Source: CAZNRY01 sp964575675 (GTDB lineage Bacteria > Eisenbacteria > RBG-16-71-46 > CAIMUX01 > VGJL01). From it: a stretch of DNA of 25,849 nt. The translations under genes were made by a program, and so were the position numbers. Shown here in pieces: positions 1-9,200 of this stretch. Location of the stretch: contig CAZNRY010000035.1 of assembly GCA_964575675.1 (NCBI GenBank), forward strand, positions 1-25,849, given 5' to 3'. The notes beneath the pieces are model-generated. The model ran no database searches. It was not told the DNA's origin and worked only from the letters and a program-made list of their open reading frames with translations. Positions within the stretch are counted from its first letter, which is position 1. Every line of letters starts with the position of its first letter.

Positions 1-3000
1 ACGCCCTCGACCAGCTCCCGCAGGTCGACCTCGATCTCCTCGAGGTCGATGCGCCCCGCTTCGATTTTCGAGAAGTCCAGGATGTCGTTGATGACCACGA
101 GGAGCGTCTCTCCGGATACGCGCACCGTATCGAGATACTCGCGCTGCTCCTTCGTCAGGTCGGTATCGAGGAGCAAGTCGACGAACCCAAGGATGCCGTT
201 CATCGGCGTGCGGATCTCGTGGCTCATGTTGGCAAGGAACTCGCTCTTCGCCCGCGCCCCCTCGATCGCCGCCTGCCGGGCGATGGCGAGGTCGCGGTTC
301 TGTTCCTCGAGAAGCCCGGCCTTTCTAGTCAGCGCATCTTTCAAGCTCAGGAGGTCCTGCTGGCGGCGCTTCCATGCCGTGGTGTCGCGCATGATCACGG
401 TGAGGAACCGATGCCCGTCCGTCTCATACCTGGAAACGGAGACATCCATCGGGAATAGGGTCCCGTCGCGGCGCAGACCCTCGACGTCTTGAATCGTCCT
501 TCGCACGCTCGATGGTCCGCCGACCTCGATGTCGTGCTGGAGCGCTCCCTTGTGAAACTCGCGGGAAGCGGGCGGAAGGAGCAGGCGGATGTTGCTGCCG
601 GCCATCTCGCCGGCGGGCCAGCGGAAGAGGCGCTCGGCGGCCGGATTTGCGGCGAGGATCAGTCCCTCCGCGTCGATCGTGAGGACGCCGTCGGCGAGCG
701 ATGACAATACGGCGCGATGAGACGTCTCGCTCGCGAGAAGCCTCTCCATGACGAGTAGCCGGGAGAGTTCGGTCTCGGCGCGCCGCGCGTAGGCTCCAAA
801 CAGCGCGATCTCCGAGGGGCCGATCCGCAGCGGCTCATCGTGGAAGGCGTTCAGGATCCCGATCGTCTCTCCCGAGGCGTCGCACAGGGGGATGCCGATG
901 TACCCCACGACCTCGAGCTCGCGCAGGAGGTCGTCCTTGGGGAACAGGTCGGCGACGCGGTCGCGAAAGACGCGGAAGCCGTGGAGCAAAACCTCTTCGC
1001 AGGGAGATCCGGCCAAGCAGTACTCGACGGGGGGCGCGCAGCGATCGGTGTTCCAGAAGCCCAAGGTCTTGACCGTGCCCGAGTCGGGCAACCTGCGTCC
1101 CACGGTGGTCCACCGGCAGTGAAGGGCCGACGCAAGTCCGGTCGTGATGCTCCGGAAGATGTCGCCCGGATCGGATCCCGGCACTGCATCGACGAGTGTC
1201 TGCAGCCAGCGCTCCTTCTCCCGGGAGTTGCGCAGGGCGCGAAAAGCCCACCAACCAAGGACCATCGCCCCAAAGGCGCAGAGAATCGCGAAGCATGCCA
1301 GGATGAAGAGGGCATGCAGGTTGGCAGATCGTTTCGTCTCTATCGTCTGCTGGCGATCGTGCGCGATCGCGGTCATGCGCTCGATCTCTCGGGTCGCCGC
1401 AAGCGTCGCGGCGCCGGCCAGATAGACCGCACGCTCGGATGCGTCGTGCTCCGCCCACAAATCGGCCACGGCCGCGCCTGCGAGTCGCATCTTCTCTACC
1501 CTGTGCGCGTGCGACGACGCGTCCGCCATGTGTCGGCTTAAGGAATCGCCCTCGCGCTCCACCGCGTCGAGGCAGGCGGTGAGCGCGAGATCGACCCCGC
1601 AGTTCTGGCGGATCAGGCCAAGAGTCCCGGCGAGCCGCGCCGTGATCCCCGCGAGATCCGAGGGCTCGTTCTCGATGCCGGCTTCGTCCAGGCCGGCGGT
1701 CGCGATGGCCGCAAGGTCGTGCAGTCCCGCCTGGGCGAGAGAGCACGATTCGATGATGCGGGCAATCCGATTCGATTCATGAGAGAGGGCGGATTGCTTC
1801 AGGATGGCGCTGATGCTCAGGATGCCGACGAGTAGGAGGATTAGGACCGGGATCACTGCAAGCGCAGCCCTGAAGACTGGGCGGCGGCGCGAACGTTCGT
1901 AGCGGTCTGTCACGGCAGGGACGAGCAGGAGCAGCGCGAGAAGAATCGTGAGCCCCGCGAACCCGAATCCGAGTCCCTTGACCCTGACCGCCATGGCCGG
2001 TCGGAGCGCGTCCGCCCGATCCCGCGAAGCGAGGAAGACCATCCCGGCCGGCTCCCCGCCGTTCGACCGTCCCGCGCTTCGGTAGGCGCCGACCAAGAGC
2101 GAGGTCCCGGCCGCATCGCGCCCTGCGAATCCGATGCTCTCGGCGGCACGGAGCGATAGGGCCCGCCGCGCGAGGGGATCCGCAAGACCGTTGCGTCTGA
2201 GAACGTCCGAATCGTTCTGAGAGAGTAGGGTGAGTCCATCCGTCCGGAAGATCGTCATCCGCAGGCTGTACGCTTCGGCCGCCCGCCGCCTCTCGATCGT
2301 CTCCCGGATGAGATTCTCGTAGACCGTCCAATCGACCCATAGCGTCAGGATTCCCTCGATGCGCCCATCGATGTAGATGCCGCGGGACAGACTGACGGCA
2401 ATCCCCTGGCCCCCGTAGATCTCGGCCAGGAGGGAGTCCTTATGGGCGCCCTCGATGATCGGATCCTCCCGGTCGCGTTCGCCGTGAAGGGTCGCCCGGA
2501 ACCAGGATCGTTGGGATACGTCGCGCCCGATCAAGCGGCCCGGATCGATCTGCTTCCCGAACGGACCGGTCGTGTTGCAGGCAATGATCTTCCCCGAAGG
2601 GTCGGAGATCGTTGCCAGGCGGTAGACCGGCGCGTAGCTGCGGACGAAGTCGTCCAGTCTCGACGTGGCCGCCGAGAGCCGCGCGCCCGGAACCGGGTCA
2701 GAACCCCTGATCGCCCGAAGTCGTTCGAGGTCTCTGTTGGCGAGCGCGCGCGAGAAGGCGACGACATTGTCGCACCGGACGTCCATCTCCCGGTTCAGGC
2801 GGTCCGCGGCCTGGCAGGCGGTCTCTTTTAGTTCCTCGATCGATATCGCTTCGATCCGGGACTCGGTGACGCGGCTCATCACGAGCGTGCCCAAGAATAG
2901 CGCGACGATCCCTGCTCCTGCGACCCAGGGTCCGTGTCTCAGGATGCGTGCGCACGACGAAGAACGGATGGGCTTTGGCAATCCGTGTTCCTCGCGGCTA

Positions 3001-3005
3001 TTCAT
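1..3005 (-). CDS. Membrane-bound sensor histidine kinase (Cache-like, GAF, PAS, HisKA), C-terminus off window
   Basis: One frame is open from ATG at 3005 to the left edge, giving 1001 residues without a stop. Predicted order: membrane helix (about residues 23-43); extracytoplasmic sensor of about 300 residues, dCACHE-like; two closely spaced helices (about 342-363 and 379-400); a helical second extracytoplasmic segment; a fourth helix (about 561-586); a GAF domain (about 600-760, with the GSPCEEVLL and YIGIPL signatures); a PAS domain (about 763-870); and a HisKA dimerisation domain with the phospho-acceptor His929 in NMSHEIRTPMNG. The ATPase domain, and any receiver domain, must lie beyond position 1. 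It should autophosphorylate on His929 in response to an outside signal and pass the phosphate to a response regulator not seen here. No strong ribosome site precedes 3005, but no better in-frame start exists before the first helix. The family call is firm; the ligand is unknown. Confidence 0.95.
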   Translation of the reverse strand, partial: MNSREEHGLPKPIRSSSCARILRHGPWVAGAGIVALFLGTLVMSRVTESRIEAISIEELKETACQAADRLNREMDVRCDNVVAFSRALANRDLERLRAIRGSDPVPGARLSAATSRLDDFVRSYAPVYRLATISDPSGKIIACNTTGPFGKQIDPGRLIGRDVSQRSWFRATLHGERDREDPIIEGAHKDSLLAEIYGGQGIAVSLSRGIYIDGRIEGILTLWVDWTVYENLIRETIERRRAAEAYSLRMTIFRTDGLTLLSQNDSDVLRRNGLADPLARRALSLRAAESIGFAGRDAAGTSLLVGAYRSAGRSNGGEPAGMVFLASRDRADALRPAMAVRVKGLGFGFAGLTILLALLLLVPAVTDRYERSRRRPVFRAALAVIPVLILLLVGILSISAILKQSALSHESNRIARIIESCSLAQAGLHDLAAIATAGLDEAGIENEPSDLAGITARLAGTLGLIRQNCGVDLALTACLDAVEREGDSLSRHMADASSHAHRVEKMRLAGAAVADLWAEHDASERAVYLAGAATLAATREIERMTAIAHDRQQTIETKRSANLHALFILACFAILCAFGAMVLGWWAFRALRNSREKERWLQTLVDAVPGSDPGDIFRSITTGLASALHCRWTTVGRRLPDSGTVKTLGFWNTDRCAPPVEYCLAGSPCEEVLLHGFRVFRDRVADLFPKDDLLRELEVVGYIGIPLCDASGETIGILNAFHDEPLRIGPSEIALFGAYARRAETELSRLLVMERLLASETSHRAVLSSLADGVLTIDAEGLILAANPAAERLFRWPAGEMAGSNIRLLLPPASREFHKGALQHDIEVGGPSSVRRTIQDVEGLRRDGTLFPMDVSVSRYETDGHRFLTVIMRDTTAWKRRQQDLLSLKDALTRKAGLLEEQNRDLAIARQAAIEGARAKSEFLANMSHEIRTPMNGILGFVDLLLDTDLTKEQREYLDTVRVSGETLLVVINDILDFSKIEAGRIDLEEIEVDLRELVEG

Positions 3006-3336
3006 CGAGCCGTTTCGCCATCGTGTTGGAGGACCTCTTCTTATGTGACATCGGGTCGCCCCAGGGGGGCGCTGTTCTCTGGAGTTATCGGCCGCGATCG
3101 TTGGGAGCTTTACAGTTAGCGGGCGTTGGCTCGACCCGGGGTGGGCGCCGAAAAACGCGGAAGGGACCGGCATCGAGGCCGGCCCCTTCCGCAGAAATCG
3201 CGCTGTTCTAGTCCGGTTTGAGCAGACTTGAGAAACTCGCCTCGCGCATCCGCTCGGCCCGGCTATTCTCCCCGGGGCGCCGGACCTCGCGGCGCGCGGG
3301 CTCGCTTCTCAGCCGAAGTCAAACCCGTCTAGTCCG
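3006..3336. other. Intergenic region with one terminator, no gene seen
   Basis: This 331-base stretch lies between the end of the M14 peptidase gene and the start of the histidine kinase gene, both on the minus strand. It holds the minus-strand terminator at 3151-3192. The rest contains only short, biased open frames with no recognisable protein. The kinase promoter should lie between about 3010 and 3150, but I could not pick a convincing -35/-10 pair. Confidence 0.6.
3151..3192 (-). terminator. Rho-independent terminator after the M14 peptidase gene
   Basis: Arms 3157-3170 and 3179-3192 form a 14-pair stem with one A-C mismatch. Read on the minus strand, the stem is followed almost at once by five T residues (A-tract at 3151-3155). 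On the plus strand no T-tract follows, so it acts in the minus direction. It lies about 145 bases after the peptidase stop codon and separates that gene from the histidine kinase. Confidence 0.75.
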
Positions 3337-5985
3337 TCACGGATCGATCCACAGGAACGGCCGGGAATCCTCGCGCTCCCCGCAGCGCACGCGCACGAAA
3401 TAGATGCCGCTCGGAATCGCGCGGTCCTCCGTGGTGCGCCCCTTCCAGGAGACCACGTTCCTGCCGGCGTGCGCCGGGTTCTCGACCCAGCTCCGCACGC
3501 ACCGGCCCTGGAGATCGTAGACTCCGATCTGGACGATAGTGGTTCCGGGAAGCGAAAGCTCGATGTGCACAAGTCCGCGGGCCGGATTCGGGAAGACCGA
3601 TCCGATGAGGAGACGCGCACTCGCGTCGACGTCGGCGACGGCCGCCGGGTCCGCGGGATCGAGGTAGCTGACGGAGTTCTCAAGAAGCTGGCGCGCTGCG
3701 GCCGTGTCGGTCAACTTGTCGTAATTGAAGGCGTAGTAGACGATCTGCCCCCGCTCCGGCGCGGCCGGCGTGTCGTCATACGCCACCACCCCGCCGTCGT
3801 TGGGATAAGAAGCGGTTCGGTAGATCAAGGTCGCATTCGCCAGGGGGGTCACCGCGTCCTGGTCTCCCGAAACGACGTACTGGATGTTCAGTGTGGACGG
3901 CAGGGCATTCGGGGTCGTGACCAGCGCATGCCCGGCGGCCGCGATTGAGAGGGCCCCGGCGTTGCTCACGTCCCATGCCGAGCAGTGGAGGACATTCGCG
4001 CCGAAGGTTGGATAGATCGGATTGCGGAAGGTGTCGTAGCCTGTTTGCCCGCCCTCGATCAAGAGCCTCCCTCCGTTGGCGATGAGGGTCTCGATCCCCG
4101 CGCGCTTCGTCGCGTCCGCGACCGGATCGGCGTTTGCGCCCGAACTCCAAACGAGGAGCTTGTAGTCGTCCCAGGTCGCCGGGTCCGTGGCCGCGGCGGT
4201 CTCGGTCGTGACCGAAAGGCCCAACGCAGCGAGATCAGCGGCTATCCGCGTGGTCGCGCCGTCCTGGACGACCAGAATGCGGCTCGACGTCGCATCCAGA
4301 GCGAAGTCCTCGGTCCTGTTTCCGGTCAGTTCGATCCGGCGGATCTGCGTGACGTGGCCGGCCGAGACGACCTTCAGGTCGTAGGTGTACGTTTGCAGCG
4401 TGAGCGAATAGGCGCCGGTCAACGGGTCGGTGGTCGCTTGGTCGGCCAGCGACTGGGTGTCGTAGTAGAGAGCCTGGACGGTGGCCGAGAGGGGATTACC
4501 GGTCGTCGTCTCCGTCACCGTTCCACTGACCGTGTAACTCGGCAGGGGCTGCATCACGACATCGCGCCGGGTCGCGGCGCCGCTCGTCACGACGATGCCC
4601 GGGATCGTCTGGGTGAGATAGCCGGGACAGGAGACCTCCAGCGTAAAGCTGCCGGGCTCGAGCAGGCGGTGGTAATCGCCCAGATCGGGATCGGTGCGGA
4701 TCGTCTTGCCGATCTGCGTGATGTTGACGGTTGCGTCGAGCGGCACGCCGGTCGTGGAGGAGGTCACGATCCCTCGGATGCCGATCGACGAGCGGCCGAT
4801 GTAGTAGAGCATCGCGTCGCGGTTCTCGGTCCAGAACTGATCCATCGTGGACCAGGCCGGCCACTTGTTGGTTGAGACTTCCGCCGTGACGTCGATGTCG
4901 CTCCGCCAGTTGTAGCACCAGTCCTGCATTCCCCCGTTTATGATGTACCACTCCCAGCCGATCGTGACCCCGTGCGTGAAGGATGTGCTGTTCCACATCG
5001 GGGGGTTCAGGGCGGAGTAACCGAGACAGAAATTCTCGATCATCGTGTCATCGGGGGTATAGGCGGCCTGGCAGTCCCACGGGTAGTTCATGACGAGCGC
5101 GCCGCCGTGATAGTTGATCGAGAGGACGAAACGGTGGTCGTAACCGAAGTTCATGAAAGCCTGGACTTCGGGCTCGCGCCCCACGGGACTGTCGTTCGGG
5201 TCCGTGACCGGATCGGGGAAGTCGCGGTTCATGTCGACGCCGTGCGCATTGTAGCGGCTCACCGCGACGAAGCCGTCGGGGTTGTGCATCGGGCAGATCC
5301 AGATCTCGATTCCGTTCACATAGGAGGTCACGGTCGGGTCGGTGCCGTAGTTGTCGACGAGGTAGTGGATCATGCGGCGGCACATCTCCATCCCGGTGAC
5401 CTCGTCGCCATGGATCGAGGAGCTGTACTTGAACTCGGGCTCGTCTTCCTCGATGTCGGGGTTGTCGGTGATCTTCATGAACCAGAGATTCCTGCCCTGG
5501 ACCGACGTGCCGATCGAGACGAGACGGCAGATGTCGGGATGGGCGGCGGCGACCGCCTGCATCTCGACCTCGAGCTCCGTGAATGTCGGCCAGGCGGCCG
5601 GATCTCTCGTCCCGGGCGGGTGGGCCAATGCCTCCTCCCGCGCGAGATTCCGCAGGCGGTAGACCTCGTGTCCCGCGGCGATCAGCTCGGCTTCCGTCTT
5701 GCCATTGACGTTCGCGAGAACGACCCATCCCGCGTCGCCGGGAGTCACCGATTCGACATCGATTCCGCTGGCGGCGAGGGCCCGCGCGGCGGCTTCCTCT
5801 TTCACGCCGACCGCGACCGGAAAGCGATCCGAGAACGGGTAGGTCGGGTCGAGATCTCCCGGCGACCAGAGGGGAAGACCGTCGGGAGCGGCAGCGGAAG
5901 CGGGCCCCCCCGGCCCGAGCGTCCACGGGGAAAGAAATGTGAGAAGAAGCAGGACGAACGAGAACCGCCTGGGTCGCCGTGTCAT
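3337..5985 (-). CDS. Secreted M14 zinc carboxypeptidase with carboxypeptidase-regulatory-like, GATase-like and FlgD-like C-terminal domains
   Basis: Start ATG at 5985 is preceded by GGAGG and gives a clear signal peptide (MTRRPRR, hydrophobic core, ASA cleavage region near residue 31); the frame extends 64 codons further upstream but that part looks non-coding. The protein has 882 residues. The M14 catalytic domain (about 130-395) shows zinc ligands His192 and Glu195 in IHGDEVTG, Arg254 in VDMNRDFP, third ligand His293 in INYHGG and catalytic Glu369 in TAEVSTNKWP, so it should be active in removing C-terminal residues. Two carboxypeptidase-regulatory/CNA-B-like beta domains follow (402-480, 483-562), then an alpha/beta domain resembling the ThuA/GATase-like fold (about 570-780). 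The last 85 residues (FPNPARG ... IPSGIYFVRVRCG) are a FlgD/type-IX-like C-terminal domain often linked to surface export. It is divergent from the C25 peptidase gene. Confidence 0.93.
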   Translation of the reverse strand: MTRRPRRFSFVLLLLTFLSPWTLGPGGPASAAAPDGLPLWSPGDLDPTYPFSDRFPVAVGVKEEAAARALAASGIDVESVTPGDAGWVVLANVNGKTEAELIAAGHEVYRLRNLAREEALAHPPGTRDPAAWPTFTELEVEMQAVAAAHPDICRLVSIGTSVQGRNLWFMKITDNPDIEEDEPEFKYSSSIHGDEVTGMEMCRRMIHYLVDNYGTDPTVTSYVNGIEIWICPMHNPDGFVAVSRYNAHGVDMNRDFPDPVTDPNDSPVGREPEVQAFMNFGYDHRFVLSINYHGGALVMNYPWDCQAAYTPDDTMIENFCLGYSALNPPMWNSTSFTHGVTIGWEWYIINGGMQDWCYNWRSDIDVTAEVSTNKWPAWSTMDQFWTENRDAMLYYIGRSSIGIRGIVTSSTTGVPLDATVNITQIGKTIRTDPDLGDYHRLLEPGSFTLEVSCPGYLTQTIPGIVVTSGAATRRDVVMQPLPSYTVSGTVTETTTGNPLSATVQALYYDTQSLADQATTDPLTGAYSLTLQTYTYDLKVVSAGHVTQIRRIELTGNRTEDFALDATSSRILVVQDGATTRIAADLAALGLSVTTETAAATDPATWDDYKLLVWSSGANADPVADATKRAGIETLIANGGRLLIEGGQTGYDTFRNPIYPTFGANVLHCSAWDVSNAGALSIAAAGHALVTTPNALPSTLNIQYVVSGDQDAVTPLANATLIYRTASYPNDGGVVAYDDTPAAPERGQIVYYAFNYDKLTDTAAARQLLENSVSYLDPADPAAVADVDASARLLIGSVFPNPARGLVHIELSLPGTTIVQIGVYDLQGRCVRSWVENPAHAGRNVVSWKGRTTEDRAIPSGIYFVRVRCGEREDSRPFLWIDP

Positions 5986-6149
5986 TGGGTCTGCCTCCGG
6001 CTTGAGGTGGAGCTGCGGACGGGCGCATCGTGCCCGTCCGATCGATGTCCCCATAAGTCTATCAAAATCAACACCCTGGTAGCTAGAACCCGTTTGAATA
6101 CCGCATGAAGCGACGAAATCGATTCCCTGTCGGTAGCGGCGGGTTGGTG

Positions 6150-6158
6150 TGGTACAAT
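6150..6158 (+). promoter_or_regulatory. Candidate extended -10 promoter for the C25 peptidase gene
   Basis: TGG-TACAAT at 6150-6158 fits an extended -10 element (TGnTATAAT, five of six in the hexamer). No good -35 is seen, which is tolerated with an extended -10. Transcription would start near 6165, leaving a leader of about 70 bases that ends in AAGGAGGT (6222-6229), five bases before ATG 6234. It lies in the divergent intergenic region shared with the M14 gene. Confidence 0.4.
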
Positions 6159-6233
6159 GGGTCATGGAGCGTACCAACGCCCTCCGCAGTTCTCGAACCC
6201 CCTCGGCGTGTTACGTCGGTCAAGGAGGTTTTC

Positions 6234-9200
6234 ATGCCCCAGCGGCTTGTGCGTAACTCATTTGACAACATCCTTCTAGTTCTTCTCCTGCTGGCTCTCG
6301 CCGGTGGCGCCGCGTTCGGTGCGACTCCGACCGAAATCGAGGTGATCGAGTCGACGCCGGAGAGGACCGTTTTCGAGATCCGCCTCGGCACTCTCGAGAT
6401 GCAGCGGATCGATGCCGGAGGGCGCAGTTGCGTCCTGCCGGCCCTGGAGGGCCAGCCGTCGTTGATGGAGCGCGGCGCGCCGGAGCTTCCCGTGATCCGT
6501 CAGGCCCTGATCATCGGGGATGAAGCCAACGTCGGCGTGCGCGTTCTGGATGTCGAGTACGAGACGCTCAAGACCGCTCCGATCGTCCCGTCGAAAGGGC
6601 ACCTGCTGCGTAACCAGAATCCAGCGGACGTGCCCTTCGAGTTCGGCCCGACTTACGGAAGCGATGCGTTCTACCCCGAGCAGGAAACCGTCCTCCACCA
6701 GCCGTTCATCCTTCGCGATTTCCGCGGGGTGGTGGTGGAGGTGAGGCCGCTCCGCTACCGGGCAACGGTAGGAGAACTCCAGGTGGCCCGCCGGATAGTC
6801 GTCGAGGTAGCCAGCATCCCGGGGAAGGCGGCGAACCCGCTCTATCGGAAGGATCCGCTCACCAAAGTCGATCCCGACTTCGCGCCGATCTACGCGAACC
6901 TCTTCGGCAACTGGCCTCCGGCATCCTACAAGTACACGCCGGTCGGCGAGACGGGCCGCTGCCTGATCCTTACGGCGGACACCTTTTACGATCAGGTGCT
7001 CCCCCTCTACCAATGGGAGCTGCAGAAGGGAATCCCGACGATCCTGAAGAGGCTCTCCGAGGTCGGGACGACCGCAACGCAGATCAAGGCCTACATCCAG
7101 TCTCTCTACAACGCGCCTGAGAAGGTCACCTACATCATTCTGGTGGGCGACTCGGCGCAGATGCCGTATCTGCTGGGTACGGCCGAGAGCGCTCCGTCGG
7201 ACCCGATGTACGTGAAGCTGGCGGGAAGCGACAGCTACCCCGACGCGTTCATATCGAGGATCTCGGCGCAGAACGCGACGCAGGTGGAGACGCAGGTCGC
7301 CCGTTCGATTCGATACGAGAAGACCCCCGACCTCGGCGCGGCGGGCGACTGGTATCACAAGGCCACCGGGATCGCGAGCAACGCGTACGGCGGCGGCGCG
7401 TACGATTGGCAGCGGGCCGATTGGCTCCGCGCCACGCTCCTCGGATATACCTACACCCAGGTGGACAATATCTATGACCCGGGCGCGACCAAAGCGATGG
7501 TCACGGCCGCGATCAACGATGGACGCGGGTTGGTCAACTACATCGGCCACGGGGCGACAACCTCCTGGGTCACGACAGGTTTCAGCGTCTCGGATGTCTA
7601 CGCGCTGAGCAACGGCTTCAAGAACCCGTACATCTGCGACGTCGCGTGCGTGAACGGAGACTTCACCTACAACGAGTGTCTCGCGGAGGCTTGGCTTCGC
7701 GCCGGCACCGCGGCCGCCCCCAAAGGGGCGATCGGGATGTACGCCCCGACGACGAACGCCTCTTGGGTGCCCCCCTGCGACATGCAGACCGAAGTGGTCC
7801 GGCTCCTCACGCAGGAGATCAAGAACACCCTCGGAGGTTTGAGCTTCAACGGCGTCGCCAAGGCGATGGATCTCTGGCCGGGCTTCGAAGGAACGAAGCT
7901 GATGGAGCAGTACCACCTCTTCGGCGACTGCACCGTCATGATGCGGACGACGAATCCCGGGGCGCTCACGGTCGATCATTCTCCGATCCTCTATGTCGGA
8001 GAGAGTCTCTACACGGTCACGACGCCGGGTACTGTGGGCGCGCGCGTCGCGCTCTATGCCGGTGGACATCTCTACGGCGTGGGATACACGGACGGGGCAG
8101 GGACGGCCCTCGTACCGGTCGATCCTCTTCCCGCGAACGGGGCGCGGCTCCTGCTGACCGTGACCGCATACAACCGTGAGACGGTGATCGACGCGGTCAT
8201 CGTCGCACCGCGCAGCAACGCGCTGGTGGGGATCGCGGATTCCGGCGGGGTCGTGCAGGAGGCGGTCGCGGGCGTAGCGACCGATCTCGCGATCCTGCTC
8301 TACAACGCCGGTCCCGACACGGCCCATGCGGTGACCGCAGTCCTTCGGTCGATCGCCGCGACCGCGATGGTCCAAGATTCCACCGCCGCATACGGCGACA
8401 TCGCTCCCCTGGCGAATGCGTCGTCGGGGCTCGATACGTACGTCATCACGCCGGACCCGAATCTTCCGGACAGCACGTTGATCCGGTTCGCGCTGGACAT
8501 ACGATCGACCGACTACCAGGAATGGACCGACACGCTCTCGGTGCGCGTCCTCGCCCCCGTCTTCGCTTACAAAGATACGATCGTCGACGACAACCTGGGC
8601 GATGAGGACGGCCGGATGGATCACGGCGAGAGTAGTTTCATCACGATCGGTGTCTGGAACAACGGCTCGGCCGATGCGAACCAGATCTCCGCGGTTCTGA
8701 GCTCGACCGATCCCGGCGTGGAGATCACCCAGCCACTGGCCTCCCTCACGCTGCTCCGGTCCGGTGATGTCGCCTATTTCGCGGGGACGTTCACCGTCGG
8801 CGTGCTGCCCACCCTGTCCGAGGGTACGATCGAGTTCTCCGTGCTTCTGACGACAGGGACCGGACGGGAGCAGGTCTTGCTCTTCAGCCTTCCCGTCGGG
8901 GGGTATCTCGAGACCGTCGAGTACGGGACGCCTTTCTGCTCCCACGATGCGGACTCGAGTTTCGTGGACGAGTGGCATGTTACCGGCACCGCCAACGTCA
9001 CGGCGGGAGGAACCCACGCGTGGAAGTGCGGAGCGATCGGGACGGGAGGATATGCCCCCCTGAACGACGCACGGCTCGTGGCGACGCCGCCTCTGCAGGT
9101 CGCGGGGGGCGCGATTCTCTCCTTCTGGCACAAGATGAGCGCGGAGGTCGACACGTCCCAGGCCGGCGTGGCATTCGACGGCGGCTTGGTCGAGATCTCG

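Noticed and set aside
835..1746. 303-codon minus-strand frame
   Set aside because: It is out of frame with the histidine kinase, which is continuous through this region with GAF and helical domains; the product is low-complexity Arg/Gly.
4972..6108. 378-codon plus-strand frame opposite the M14 peptidase
   Set aside because: It is rich in Val, Asp and His with no recognisable domain, and lies antisense to conserved zinc-site sequence.
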